Below the pieces are notes generated by a model. It worked only from the letters and a program-made list of their open reading frames with translations. It did not search any database and was not told where the DNA came from. A stretch of DNA of 64,000 nt from Musa acuminata AAA Group (Eukaryota > Streptophyta > Magnoliopsida > Zingiberales > Musaceae): positions 33,452,501 to 33,516,500 of the forward strand of contig NC_088340.1 of the NCBI RefSeq assembly GCF_036884655.1. The letters are read 5' to 3'. The translations under genes and the position numbers were made by a program. This document shows positions 45,856 through 57,749 of this stretch, piece after piece (within the stretch, counting starts at the first letter, position 1; every line of letters starts with the position of its first letter).

Positions 45856-46851
45856 ATGGGATCGTCCTCCAAGTCGGCTGGTGGATCAGACGAGGGGAGG
45901 CGTGCATGCCTGCGCGGGCACTGGAGGCCAGGAGAAGACGAGAAGCTGCGGCAGCTGGTGGAGCAGTTCGGACCGCAGAACTGGAATTCGATTGCAGAGA
46001 AGCTGCAAGGTAGATCAGGTGAGTCGATCGACGCAGCAGTTCTACTGCCCTACTGTTCTCGCAAGGGTTCGATCATCATAATAAGCTTAGTAATCTTATG
46101 GTTTAATCCCATCAAGCTTCCACTTGCTCTCTCTCTCTCTCTCTCTCTCTCTTCTGTGATGGCGTCTGTGTCATGTTTCTCTTTCCCTTGCGTTCTAAGA
46201 AATGGGTTAACTCAAAGGTCATCATCCTCCACCCTCGGTGCAGGAAAGAGCTGTAGATTGAGGTGGTTCAACCAACTCGACCCCAGGATCAACAAGAGGC
46301 CCTTCACGGACGAAGAGGAAGAGAGGCTCCTCGCGGCTCACAGGATTCATGGAAACAAGTGGGCGCTGATCGCACGCCTCTTCCCCGGGAGGACCGACAA
46401 CGCCGTGAAGAACCATTGGCATGTCGTCATGGCTCGACGGCGCAGAGAACGATCCAGACTGTTCAACATGACAACTTCATTCTCGGTCCCTCACAAGGGC
46501 ACCGCTACTACCACACAACACCCACAGTTGCACACTAGAAAGCTCTTGGGAATTGGGAGCGGCACTTCAATGCTTCCATGGGAGTTCAGCACCTTCGGTA
46601 GTTCCAAGCTCCGCAGCTGGTCCTTTCACCCTTACCATCTCACGTACAGAAGCTTAGCGGGGGATGCTAATTGCGACAGGGTGACTGCTCGTTCCGTCAA
46701 GCTTTCTTCCCTGGGACATGGATACGGAGATGAGGCACCTAATTCAAGTGAGACGAATCCTAGCAACGAGCATGGTGGGGATGACGACGGATCCTTGCAG
46801 CGCGATGGCGTTCCCTTCATAGATTTTTTGGGCGTCGGAATAACTTCTTGA
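45856..46851 (+). CDS. R2R3-MYB transcription factor (MYB52/54/56-like clade)
   Basis: Two exons, 45856-46018 and 46244-46851, give 256 aa. R2 covers about residues 18-68 ([20 protein letters not shown] with three spaced Trp) and R3 about 69-119 (first Trp replaced by Phe in RPFTDEEEE, then [20 protein letters not shown]). The intron falls between GRSG and KSCRLRW, the usual first MYB intron position, and contains a CT microsatellite at about 46130-46151. RGHWRP and [10 protein letters not shown] place the protein near the subgroup that includes MYB52, 54 and 56, regulators of secondary wall, seed mucilage and organ boundaries in Arabidopsis. The C-terminal half is Ser/His-rich, without a recognised repression motif, and ends [11 protein letters not shown]. 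No intron interrupts R3. The start is the first ATG in the frame ahead of R2; the paralogue is not determined. Confidence 0.92.
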   Translation: MGSSSKSAGGSDEGRRACLRGHWRPGEDEKLRQLVEQFGPQNWNSIAEKLQGRSGESIDAAVLLPYCSRKGSIIIISLVILWFNPIKLPLALSLSLSLSSVMASVSCFSFPCVLRNGLTQRSSSSTLGAGKSCRLRWFNQLDPRINKRPFTDEEEERLLAAHRIHGNKWALIARLFPGRTDNAVKNHWHVVMARRRRERSRLFNMTTSFSVPHKGTATTTQHPQLHTRKLLGIGSGTSMLPWEFSTFGSSKLRSWSFHPYHLTYRSLAGDANCDRVTARSVKLSSLGHGYGDEAPNSSETNPSNEHGGDDDGSLQRDGVPFIDFLGVGITS

Positions 46852-47640
46852 ATCTGATGAAGGAAGTGAAAGATGATAAAGGCAGGAAGTTGGATCGTTT
46901 GGTCAAACGATGGATATCTTTGTATGGATGTGTGGAAGTAATATATGAAACTTTACTTGTTAACCTGACATGATGTAACGAATATTACTTGATGGAATTT
47001 AAGGAATCGATGCCAACGTTGCGAGCTTTGTGTTGTCTGAGTCTGACATACACTTTATAAATACGTGCGATGAAGAAATGTTGAAATAGGGAGGTCTTAT
47101 TTTCCACTTGGAAAATGTTGGAATATGCAACATTTGATGTATGTATGTACATATATTATCACAGAAATTGATGTGAGGTCATCATCAGTACTGTATTGTT
47201 CGTCTTTAACATGGATGATGAAAGTTGAAGTGGTATTAATATTCTTCTCGCTTTGTAAAGAAAAAAACTACTTACAATAGCCTTATTAAACCTACATTTA
47301 TCATTGTTCTAAAATAAAATGGCTGAGAAAATACAATAATATTGTTTTGCTAAAAGTTCAGGTGGGTTATGATGGACTTGAATTTGGGCTCATATCTCCA
47401 TTAGACTAACAGTTTCGCTTACAAATACTATGGGCTCTTCCCGAGCCCAAATATCAGAACTTATGTTGGGAGATTAATTAGGACTGTTTCATCAAATTGT
47501 TGGCTAGATTTATTATCATTATCTTTTTAAGAAAAAAAATAGTTATGACAACCTCGTAAAGCATTTATAAATTTACCCGAATTTGAACCTAACTAATATG
47601 GGCTATACTAAATCATTTCATTAATAATTTAACTTTAAAG
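46852..47640. other. MYB 3' flank and AT-rich intergenic DNA
   Basis: The 3' UTR probably ends within about 200 bases. No gene, RNA or clear repeat seen in the remainder. Confidence 0.6.
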
Positions 47641-47960
47641 ATTGTAAATAGTTTCAGTTTTAAAAGTGTTAGTGAACCTTTGTACCGTGGCTGAGGTGCC
47701 AACATGGTTCGGGCTCGTCCCAGATGTGCAAGATCGCCCGCGTGGATACTCGGGCAGCGGAAGTCGTTGTTCGGTTGGGTCGAGCTCGAACCTTGCTTTT
47801 GGAACGCGAGGGGTCCCCTTTGATTAGTCGCTTCCTTTCCCATCGCTTGGCTCCTACACAGAGGTCGGGGTTGGGAGGGAGATTTGTCGACTCGACCCAT
47901 CTGAAGATTTAGTTATAATTGAGTGAAAACGAGAAAATCCTCCTTTAGCATTGGCCCGAC
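47641..47960. repeat. GC-rich fragment, probably an older retroelement
   Basis: GC-rich DNA with CTCGTCCCAG, GGGTCGAGCTCG and CGAGGGGTCCCC words begins abruptly after AT-rich DNA. Its style resembles the repeat-rich sequence to the right of the Ty3 element at 54838 onward, so the Ty3 element may have inserted into an older retroelement. No protein domain. Confidence 0.35.
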
Positions 47961-49205
47961 TATTACGAACGGTCATCGTGCACTCGCAACAACTCCGTTC
48001 AACGAACCGTTCTGTCACGGACAAACTTCTAAACAAGATGTTTGATGTAATGCTTATGTATGTCCGTGTCTTTTGGCATGTTCATGCCTTGTACAACATG
48101 TAGAGGGGCGGCCGAATGCTTAATAGTCCCATTTTAGTTGGGTTGGTGGCCTCTTTAGGCTTGTAAATAAAGGTTGTGTCATGTGGACACATGTGAGAGA
48201 TTTTCGATTTATAATGGACCATTTTACCCTTTGTTGTGCCACTGTTCAGAGCTTCTAAAGTCTGTTTGTAATTTGCATTGTCTATGAAGTGTTTTTCGGA
48301 GATGTTTGCTTGTGGATCCCGATTGAGGCGTTCTCTCTAACCCATTCTCTCTTCTGGTGGTCCTAAGGGACAATGGGAGGCTTCGGGGAGGCTGACCTTT
48401 ACGGACGGACATGCAAGGGTGCCGCACGACTTAGGCAAAACCAGCTAAGTCCGTGATAGTTCGTCGCTCACACCTACATGTACAACTGCTTGACAGCATG
48501 TTTTCTCTTGGTTTTGGGTCATTTTGCTTGTAAAAATGTAAGTTCGAACAAGCTACAGCATTACAAAGCGACCGCTCACCGAACCGAGCAAAACTGCCCC
48601 AAAACAGCCCAAAACATCTCCGTTTTCGTGTGCCGCGGGCTGATTTCTGGAATCTGCCTCTGCTCACCAAAACGTCAGCCATCTCAGCCCCTTTGAACCC
48701 CCCGGGTGGCACAGGGCTGGATGGGGCTTCGGATATATACCGGGCGTTGAACACTCTTTCGTAAGTTCGCACGTTGCCTTGATGGGAACTTCTTGTCGTG
48801 CCCGGGACCAGGTGATCGACTGTTTGTGGGCTTGCATCTGTTCGTTCAACCTTCTAAAGCCCTTGTTTTCCCCCTCTCCCTCTTTTCTCTTGTGCACGCA
48901 AGGTGCTCGCTGAATTGCTTGTAAAGCTTCCCCTTTTCGCGAGACTTCGGGACTTGTCCGTTGCTCGTTCTTTCGAACTAATCAACTTTCTCTTTTTACA
49001 GGTCTTTCGGGACCTGCGAGAGGTTACAAGTGGGCTGATCCTTATGGAGCAATATCACAAGGGCGAAGCACGACTTAGGCAACGCAAGCTAAGTTTGCGC
49101 CTTTGCCGTAAGGGTGACTCGCGACTTAGGCAACGCAAGCTAAGTTCGCGTCTTTGGCTGCAAGGGTGCCTCACGCCTTAGGCAATTCCAGCTAAGGCCG
49201 TGACA
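47961..49205 (+). repeat. 5' LTR of the Ty3 element (interrupted)
   Basis: It matches 54043-54837 over its length apart from the 446-bp insertion at 48013-48458. It ends GGCCGTGACA. Near its end three units of about 50 bp repeat ACTTAGGCAA..GCTAAG, at about 49066-49190. Confidence 0.93.
48013..48458 (+). mobile_element. 446-bp solo LTR nested in the 5' LTR
   Basis: The insertion begins TGTCACGG and ends CCGTGATA, and is flanked by GTTC at 48009-48012 and 48459-48462, while the intact 3' LTR has a single GTTC at the same point. Its last 30 bases (ACTTAGGCAAAACCAGCTAA..) resemble the end of the host LTR, so it belongs to a related family. No internal genes remain, as after LTR-LTR recombination. 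Confidence 0.85.
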
Positions 49206-49208
49206 TTG

Positions 49209-49220
49209 TGGTATCAGAGT
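49209..49220 (+). other. Primer binding site
   Basis: TGGTATCAGAGT three bases after the LTR is complementary to the 3' end of plant initiator tRNA-Met, apart from the last base or so. This is the usual primer of plant Ty3 and Ty1 elements. Confidence 0.9.
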
Positions 49221-50763
49221 GGGCAAGCACTTCGAGCGAGCAGCGAACGAACTTCGCAACTTCGCCATGGCAAAGCATCATGGTGAATCAAGCAAGACGG
49301 GGCAAGCCGGACCCTTGCCCCAAGCAGCCGCAGGTGGGCTGCATGTGCACACTCGTTCTCATGCTATTGGAGCCGCTCAAGAGGAGCGCGGCAGCAAACA
49401 TGATGAGCGAGAAGTTGGCTACTCTCCGCGAGCGGAGGAAGCGCAATCTAGAGCGCTAACTGGGAAAAAGAGTCACAAGGAAAGACTCACAACGGTGGAA
49501 ACCCGCCTGGATGTTCTTGAAGCGAGCATGAAGGAACTCTACCATGGCCAACAAAGGCTTGTTGGGGTAGAGAGCTCGCAAGAGGAAGCAGAGTCCAGGA
49601 TCGACAAGGTCGAGGCCCTAGTCGACCGACTATCTGATGACACCAAAGACTTCGTGCAACACTTACAAGATGTTGTGGCGGAACTCACTTCAAAGGTGGC
49701 CATGCTCACAAGAACACTAAATGCAGGAGGAAGCAACACCCGCGTTGCACCGCCACAAAATTTGAGGGCACCCGAGCCTCATGGATATGGAGGGGCCAGA
49801 GATGCCAAAGAGCTCGAGAACTTTCTGTTTGACATGGAATAATACTTTCGAGCTACAAGGCCCGATTCTGAAGATACCAAAGTTTCTATAGCAACAATGT
49901 ATCTGAACGGAGATGCGAAACTTTGGTGGCGAATCGATTGGGAGGAGATCCAACAAGGTCAGTGTCGAGTCGACACATGGGAGGACTTGAAGCGGGAGTT
50001 GAGAACTCAGTTCCTACCGGAGAACATAGAGTTCGTCGCAAGAAGGAGGTTGAGACAACTCTGCCACAGTACCACCATACGAGACTCTGTGAAACAATTT
50101 TCTACACTAATGCTGGACATACAGGATATGTCCGAGAAGGACAAGTTGTTCAGCTTCCTCGATAGTTTGAAGCCATGGGCTCAATAGGAGCTAAATCGAA
50201 GGAATGTTACTGATGTGGTCGGGGCAATTGCTGCTGCAGAAAGGCTCACTAACTTTGTTTCCTCTGAAGACCCAGGAAGAAGGAAACAATCTTCAGGTAA
50301 TCGCCCTCTAAAACATTCTCGGGGGAAGGAGCTCGGGGGCGAGCAAAAGAAGAAGAGTTCCTACAAAGGGCCAAACCCGAAAGGCAAGGCCTCAAAACCT
50401 GGAGGATGTTTCTTGTGCTGAGGACTGCACATGGTGAGGGAGTGCCCACAAAAATAAGCACTCAATGCTTTGACGGCTTCCATCCACCCCCCTTGATCGG
50501 ACAAGGGCAAAGCTGTTGCTCTTAGTTCGAGCAGTTCTGAATCCAGCAGCGACGACGAGGAGTCGCAAGGATCCCGAATGGGAGCAATGCGTTTGTTGAA
50601 CGCTATGCGGGGTCAAGTGGGGAAGAACATGAAGACAAAGTTACAAAAAGCAGGAAGTAGTGAGCTGATGTATGTGGACATCAAGCTAAATGGCCAAACG
50701 ACCCGTGTAATGGTGGACACGAGTGCTACCCACAACTTCATAGCCGATCGAGAAGCACAATGA
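49219..50763 (+). pseudogene. gag and protease region of the Ty3 element, with stops
   Basis: One frame carries a gag with a coiled-coil-like stretch (about 49480-49730), the retrotransposon gag core (WWRIDWEEI, LRTQFLP, FSTLMLDIQDMSEKDKLF) and the start of the aspartic protease (ELMYVDIKLNGQTTRVMVD, where the usual active-site DTGAT is DTSAT). The knuckle CFLC...HMVRECP is broken by a stop. Stops occur at 49840, 50185, 50419, 50455, 50494 and 50761. Gag would coat the RNA; this copy is dead. Confidence 0.85.
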
Positions 50764-52500
50764 CATAGGTTGATCTTGGAGAAGAGCCCAAGCCGAATGA
50801 AGGCGGTGAACTCGGAGGCCAGACGAATCTCCAGGTTGGCGAAGGGAGTTCCCATCAAAATCTGGACATGGAGAGGGAACACCAACATGATGGCCGTGCC
50901 ACTGGATGACTTCCAAGTGATTCTTGGAATGGAGTTTATGCACGCGGCGAAGTTGGTGCCGATGCCGTTCTTGAACTCCCTATGTATGATGGGAGGCGAT
51001 GACCCCTGCGTGGTTCCCGTCTCTCGGAGAGGAACCAAGGAGCCCCAACATATATCGGCATTACAACTGAATAAAGGGGTGCGAAAAGGCGAATTGACAT
51101 TCGTGGCTACTATGAAGCTAGAGCCACTCAACGAGAAGGCCATTCAAGAACCTACTATAGTGGCGAACGTCTTGAAAGAGTTCAAGGACGTTATGCCACC
51201 TGAGTTGCCGAAGACTCTTCCACCACGCAGAGGCGTGGATCACAGCATCGAGTTGGAGCCAGGAGTGAAGCCTCCAGTGAGACCACCCTACCGCATGCCC
51301 CCGCCAGAGTTGGCAGAACTCAAGAAGCAGTTAGGTGAACTGCTAAGCGGTGGTCTCATCCGTAGCTCTAAAGCACCTTTCGGAGCTCCAGTTCTCTTCC
51401 AAAAGAAACAAGATGGGAGCCTCCGATTATGCGTCGACTACCGAGCCCTCAACAAAGTGACAGTGAAGAACAAGTATCCCATCCCGCTCATTGTGGACTT
51501 GTTCGACCAATTGGGCAAAGCTAAGTATTTCTCAAAACTCGACCTTCGGTCAGGGTATTGGCAGGTGCGCATTGCTGAAGGCGACGAAGCGAAGACTACC
51601 TGTGTGACCAGGTATGGAGCGTTTGAGTTCTTGGTGATGCCTTTCGGCTTAACCAACGCTCCGGCCACATTCTGCACTCTCATGAACCAGCTATTCAAGG
51701 AGTATTTGGATAAGTTAATGGTCGTCTACTTGGATGATATCGTCGTCTATAGTCAAACGCTCGAGGAGCACGTCAAGCACCTTCGGACGATTTTCAAGGT
51801 TCTCAGGGAGAACACTTTGTTCGTGAAAAGGGAGAAATGCTACTTTGCTCAAACTGAGATATTATTCTTGGGACATCGAATCGGTGATGGCTCCATTCGG
51901 ATGGACAAGTCGAAGGTGCAAGCGGTTGCGGAATGGCAAACTCCAAAGAAAGTGCCAAAGTTGAGATCCTTCCTTGGTTTCGTCAATTATTATCGATGCT
52001 TCATAGCGGGATATTCGAAGCATGCAACCCTACTGACGGAGTTGCTGAAGAAGGAGCATCCTTAGAAGTGGTCTGACAAATGTGAAATATCATTCCAAGA
52101 TCTGAAGGCTGTTGTTATGGAAGAACTAGTACTCAAATTGCCAGACTATGGGGAGCCTTTTGAAGTCCATACAGATGCTTCAGACTTCGCTATTGGGGGA
52201 GTACTCATGCAGGAGGGTCATCCGGTGGCCTACGAGAGCCGCAATCTCAACGAGACCGAGCGACGGTATCTAGTGTATGAGGAGGAGATGACAGCAGTGA
52301 TCCACTGTCTACGAGTTTGGCGACACTATCTCCTCGGATCGCGATTTGTGCTAAGGACGGACAACATCGCTCTGAGCTATTTCTAAACTCAGAAGAAGCT
52401 CTCCCCAAAGTAGGCGCGTTGGCAGGACTTCCTGGCTGAATTTGATATGGCAATGGAGTATAAGCCTGGGAAGGCAAATGTCGTGGCCGATGCATTGAGT
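50764..52500 (+). pseudogene. Reverse transcriptase and RNase H of the Ty3 element
   Basis: The frame is open from 50764 to 52062. Reverse transcriptase motifs run in order: [47 protein letters not shown] and the catalytic YLDD at 51727-51738 ([11 protein letters not shown]). The thumb and connection follow ([23 protein letters not shown]). A stop at 52063 separates this from the RNase H part (HTDASDFAIGGVLMQEGHPV, AVIHCLRVWRHYLLG), which has stops at 52384 and 52411. Polymerase residues are still intact. Confidence 0.92.
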
Positions 52501-54031
52501 CGGAAGGTGGAGCGTGTGAATGTCGCACAATTGGAGGGCGGAAACCAAACAAGTCAGTTGCACTCCAACTTCCTTTCTAGAATCAGGGATGGACTGTATA
52601 GTGACCCCCAGGCAGTTATCCTGATGCAGCTCATCAAAGAAGGCAAGACACAACAATTTTGGGTCCAGGAGGGACTCGTTTACATAAAAGGGAATAGGGT
52701 TTATGTTCCTCGAGTGGAGAATTTGAGGCGTGAACTCTTAAAAGAGTGTCACGATTCCCTTTGGGTTGGACACCCAAGTATTCACAGAACGTTGGCTCTT
52801 GTGGAGAGGGCCTTCTACTGACCGAAGATGGGGACTGATGTGGAGGAATATGTTCGAACATGTCTTGCCAACAAGACAAGGTGGAGCAGCGGAAGCCGGT
52901 GGGACTTTTGGAGCCATTGCCCGTACTAAAAAGGCCGTGGGAGAGCATTTCCTTGGATTTCATATCAAGCTTGCCACTTGTAGGGGGACTCGGATCAATA
53001 CTCGTGGTGGTCGATCGGTTTTCAAAGTATGCAACTTTCATTGCTGCTCTCCTACACTGTTCAGCAGAGGAGGCGGCCAAGCTGATGATGAAGGATGTGG
53101 TGAAGTATTGGGGAGTCCCACACAATATCATTAGTGATCGAGATGCTCGGTTCCTGGGACGATTCTGGACCGAGCTATTCAAATTGTTGGGGTCGAAGTT
53201 ATACTTCTCTACAAGCCTCCACCCCCATACGGATGGCCAAACTGAAAGGATAAACTCGCTCCTGGAGCAATATCTCCGACACTACGTGAGTGCCAACCAA
53301 CGAGATTGGATGAAGCTGTTGGACATTGCCCAATTCTCCTACAACTTGCAACGGAGCTCTGCATCCAACAAGAGCTCCTTCGAGATCATCACAGGACAAC
53401 AACCGTCGACTTTGCACACCATGGCAATTGGGTATACTGCGAGTAGTCCATCAGCCTATCATTTCGCAAAGGAGTGGCATCAAAATGCAGATATTGCGCA
53501 GGCTTACTTGGAGAAGGCGACAAAAAGGATGAAGAAGTGGGCAGACTTGGGAAGGAGACCGCAAGAGTTCAAAGTTGATAATTTGGTGTTGGTAAAGCTC
53601 CAACCGGCATCACTCCAATTCTTTAGGAACAAAGTCCACAAAGGATTGGTGCGCAAGTATGAAGGGCCCTTCCCAATTATCAGCAGGGTAGGCAATGTCT
53701 CTTACAAGTTGCAGTTGCCGGCGTGGTTCAAAATTCACAACGTTCTTCATGCCAGCAACCTAAAAGCCTACCACTCGGATCCGCAAGATGCTTCCCGAAG
53801 TGTTCCAACTCGGCTACCTCCCATCACAGCATCCTACGAGAAGCGAGTTGAAACTATTCTAGCGGATCGAAGATAAAGCTACCCAACGGAGCTGAACAGA
53901 CAGAGTACTTGGTGAAGTGGCGAAAGCTTCCTCGAACTGAAGCCAATTGGGAGCCTGAAGACACCCTACGACATGAAGAAGAAATCATCAAAAACTACCA
54001 ACAAGCGTCGACGAGGGCGTTGACAGTTTAA
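52501..54031 (+). pseudogene. Integrase and chromodomain of the Ty3 element, frameshifted
   Basis: The integrase zinc finger region lies in the same frame as the reverse transcriptase until a stop at 52819. From about 52860 the sense reads on in another frame: ISLDFISSLPL and VVVDRFSKYATF carry the first catalytic Asp residues, SDRDARFLGRFWTEL the second, and HTDGQTERINSLLEQYLR the Glu. A second frameshift near 53876 precedes a chromodomain (TEYLVKWRKLP, NWEPEDTL) that ends with TAA at 54029. The chromodomain marks the chromovirus branch. Confidence 0.88.
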
Positions 54032-54042
54032 GTGAGGAAGAA

Positions 54043-54837
54043 TGTCACGAACGGTTGTCGCGCACTCGCAACAACTCTGTTCAACGAATCGTTCGTCGCT
54101 CACACCTACATGTACAGCTGCTTGATAGCATGTTTTCTCTTGGTTTTGGGTCATTTTGCTTGTAAAAATGTAAGTTCGAATAAGCTGCAGCGTTACAAAG
54201 CGACCGCTCACCGAACCGAGCAAAACAACCCCAAAACAGCCCAAAACAGCTCCGTTTTCGCGTGCCGCGGGCTGATTTCTAGAATCTGCCTCTGCTCACC
54301 AAAACATTAGCCATCTTAGCCCCTTTGAACTCCTTGGGTGGCACAGGGCTGGATGGGGCTTCGGATATATACCGGGCGTTGTACACTCTTTCGCAAGTTC
54401 GCACGTTGCCTTGACGGGAACTTGTTGTCGCGCCCGGGACCAGGTGAGCGGCTGTTTGTGGGCTTACAGCTGTTGGTTCAACCTTCTAAAGCCCTTGTTT
54501 TCCTCCTCTCCCTCTTTTCTCTTGTGCACACAAGGTGCTCGCTGAATTACTTGTAAAGCTTCCCCTTTTCGCGAGACTTCGGGACTTGTCCGTTGCTCGT
54601 TCTTTCGAACTAATCAACTTTCTCTTTTTACAGGTCCTTCGGGACCTGTGAGAGGTTACAAGTGGGCTGATCCTTGCGGAGCAATATCGCAAGGGCGAAG
54701 CGCGACTTAGGCAATGCAAGCTAAGTTCGCGTCTTTGCTGCAAGGGTGACTCGTGACTTAGGTAACGCAAGTTAAGTTCGCGTCTTTGGTCGCAAGGGTG
54801 CCTCACGCCTTAGGTAATTCCAGCTAAGGCCATGACA
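54043..54837 (+). repeat. 3' LTR of the Ty3 element
   Basis: 795 bp from TGTCACGA to GGCCATGACA. It is the uninterrupted reference for the 5' LTR. Scattered differences between the two, mostly transitions, indicate age. Confidence 0.94.
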
Positions 54838-54969
54838 CGATGGTGGGTTTTTATACCCTATGTATGGGGACTAGCCATACCTGACACATTTATGGCCGCT
54901 GACCCTTTAAGTGGCGAACTCACTTATCTTGCGGACATCGGTCGTCCTTTATGCCTCGGCGCCAAACAA

Positions 54970-55150
54970 CGGTGTCGCACTCGATCGGCGCCGTCCCGAT
55001 CCGACGAGGCGACGTTGTACTTGATTGGTGCCATCTCGATCTTTACGGGGTGACGTTGTACTTGGTTGGCGTCGCCCAGACCTTTGCGAGGCGACATTGT
55101 ACTCTTCAATGCTGTTCCAATCTTTGTGGGGGCGACATCGTACTCAATTA
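54970..55150. repeat. 41-bp tandem repeat, about 4.5 units
   Basis: Units start near 54970, 55011, 55052, 55093 and 55134 with a constant 41-bp step. Each has GACGTTGTACT or a close variant followed by a variable GGTGCC..CGATCTTT segment. Confidence 0.85.
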
Positions 55151-56786
55151 GTGTCATCATACCCGAGGGGCGTGGTGCCGATGTGGTCCGTCATGTTGAC
55201 TTTGATGCTCCTAGTTGGCACTGATGTGACATACATCGGGTCACTTTCTAAGAGGCCTGGTGCATGGCGTGGTGCGTCTTGCGAGTCAGGTCGATCATTG
55301 CATAGTGATTGGTGGTACGACTAGTGGTTGGCTGGGTATTTCTGGGAACGAGCATCGGTCACAGATAGGGTTTGTTGGGAACAAATGTCAAAGTTTTGAC
55401 TGGACAAGTGGCGTTGCTTGATACTGAGCGCAGCGGTTTGGATTGGTGGTGCCGAGCGTCGTGACTCGGGCACTGAAGTACTATTACGATTGAGCTCCAT
55501 GAGTTAGGTATTGAAGACTAACGTGACCGAGCACCATGGCTCGGGTGCTAGTCATAGGTGTCCTGCAAGCCAATCACGTGAGTGATGGCACATGTGACTT
55601 AACACACAATTTTTTTGCTTATTATATTTTGATATTTATCACTTTATATTGCTTGTTGCATATATGCATATATATATTGTGATGTCCTTTGATCTGTGCA
55701 ATAGGAATCGGATCGTGATGAGATCACGATAATGAGACCGATTCACTTTTAAACATAGATCCTAAATAATCCCAGTCATAGGTTACTCGAGAGGGACATC
55801 GAGATAACCGGACAGACTGGTATGTTGTATACCCATCTATATAATGGATGCAGCTGGTCTCATAGCTGCTTATGTGGGGACACTAGGGATACAATACAAG
55901 TGATCACTAGGGAATGAGTTCACTGATTGATCCGCTTACGAAATGCTGAATGGTTGATGATACCTTATTGTCAAACAACGATTCCGTAGTCTCAGTGGTG
56001 TATCTGGTCCTTAAACTTGAGACACCAAGGATGTCTTGTATGAGTGCTCCACTCTTTGATACCGGACTTATAGGTTTGGATATCTCAAATCTAGCACAGT
56101 CAGTCATCGGGAGTGGCAGTCAAGCTTACGAGGGCTATTAAGTGTCAATAGAGGATCATCCACTCTCAATATTATGAGAGGAATGTCCCATATGTTCTTG
56201 CTCAGATAAATCTCTAGCCAGGGTCATTCGGATTGAAAGAGAAAGAGTTCTCCGGGAGAATCCGATTAGAGCGAGACTCGAGTAGAAACCGTATGAGTCT
56301 GACAGCACCATGCCTGGTATACGGTCTTTGGGATATTAGATGGATGAGAGACTATAAGTATATGTTAATTGAGAATAGATAAGTCCAATGGATTGGATTC
56401 CCCTGTATCGTTTGGGGACTACGACGTAATAGCCTAGTACGTCCACAATCGATGAGTCAAGTGAATTTTTATGGATATAATAATTTACTGAGCCAGAAGG
56501 AGTTCCAACAAGTATAACTCATGGTTAGCTCGATATTAGGCCTAGAGGGTCACACACATATGATAGACATTGCAATAAGTAGAGGTTCGGATATGAGATA
56601 TCCGTCGGAGCCCCTATCTTATTAGATATTCAATAAACTCTTGAATTATTGGATCCTATGGATGAGATCCAATAAGAGCTCATAAGAGATTATTGGATAG
56701 AGATTCACTAATCTAAGAGGTTTGGGTAGTTGGATGAAGATCTAATACCCAATAGGGGAGGATCCATTAGAGTTAAGTTGATAGGG

Positions 56787-57450
56787 GATCAAGCTCCATG
56801 GGTCAAGACTGACGTGATCGAGCACCATGGCTCGAGCACTGAAGGACTGATGCAACCGAGCTCCATGGCTCGAGTTCTGAAGACTAATGTGACTAAGCAT
56901 CATGGCTCGGGCACTGAAGAACTGATGCGGCCGAGCTCCATGGCTTGGGTTCTGAAGACTAATGTGACCGGGCATCATGGCTGGGGCACTGAAGGACTGA
57001 TGCGACCGAGCTCCATGGCTTGGGTTGTAAAGATTGATGTGACTGAGAACCATTGCTCGGGCATTGAAGGACTAATGCGGTCGAGCTCCATGGCTTGGGT
57101 TCTAAAGACTAGTGTGATCGAGCACCATTGCTCAAGCACTGAAGGACTAATGCGGTTGAGCTCCATGGCTTGGGTTCTAAAGACTAGTGTGATCGAGCAC
57201 CATGGCTCGGGCATTGAAGGACTGATGCGGTCGAGCTCCATGGCTCAAGTACTGAAGACTGATGGCTCAAGTACTAAAGACTGATATGACCGAGCACCGT
57301 GGCTCGGGCACTGAAGGACTGATGCGGCCGTGCTCCATGGCTTGGGTTCTGAAGACTGGTGTGATTGAGCATCATTGCTCGGGCGTTGAAGGAGTGATGC
57401 GGCTGAGCTCCATGGCTCAGGGACTGAAGACTAATATGGCCGGACAATTG
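56787..57450. repeat. 75-bp tandem repeat, about nine units
   Basis: The marker CTCCATGG occurs at 56861, 56936, 57011, 57086, 57161, 57236, 57333 and 57408: a constant step of 75 except one of 97, where 22 bp are doubled. A single related unit lies apart at about 55496-55560. Because 75 is a multiple of three, reading frames stay open across units on both strands (for example 56730-57284 plus, with 25-residue repeats such as MAWVLKTNVTGHHGWGTEGL). This is expected of such an array and not proof of a protein. Confidence 0.9.
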
Positions 57451-57628
57451 ACCAAAATTAACCAGGGTGGGAGCCTTCCCGCCTTGTAGTTTCAACGGGA
57501 AATTTCTGCCCTGGCGGGAATGCCTTGCCTTAGAACTTGTGCTCTTTTATGAGGCATTATGGCGAGGTGAGTAATCACTCTCATTCTAGGGGAGGTGAAG
57601 GGTCACATCGGTTGGCGGAATCTTGCCT

Positions 57629-57636
57629 TATAAAAG
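57629..57636 (+). promoter_or_regulatory. TATA box ahead of the gag-like ORF
   Basis: TATAAAAG within CCTTATAAAAGCCCC, followed by C/T-rich leader sequence and an ATG 121 bp downstream. This is a convincing core promoter, probably the retroelement's own. Confidence 0.65.
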
Positions 57637-57749
57637 CCCCTTTCCCCTTCTCCCCCTTTGCCTACCGGTCCTTCCTAAGTCTATTCCTGCGCTCCGGCTC
57701 ACCTCTCCCATTGTCCTCCTTGGTCGGTAAACATCTCAGGTCGGTCAAG

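Larger units (their letters stand above)
47961..54837 (+). mobile_element. Ty3/gypsy LTR retrotransposon, chromodomain-bearing, decayed
   Basis: A complete element in outline: 5' LTR, primer binding site, gag, protease, reverse transcriptase, RNase H, integrase, chromodomain, 3' LTR. After removing a nested insertion and its duplicated 4 bases, the 5' LTR is 795 bp, exactly the length of the 3' LTR. The first bases of the 5' LTR are TATTACGA where the 3' LTR has TGTCACGA. Flanks CGAC and CGAT are at best a worn target duplication. gag-pol was one continuous frame and now has at least eight stops and two frameshifts, so this copy cannot move by itself. Confidence 0.93.

Noticed and set aside
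56787..57450. CRISPR-like array
   Set aside because: Repeats are head to tail without unique spacers, and the genome is a plant nuclear one.
56730..57489. 25-residue-repeat protein as a real gene
   Set aside because: The frames follow automatically from a 75-bp array, exist on both strands, and lack any non-repeat domain.
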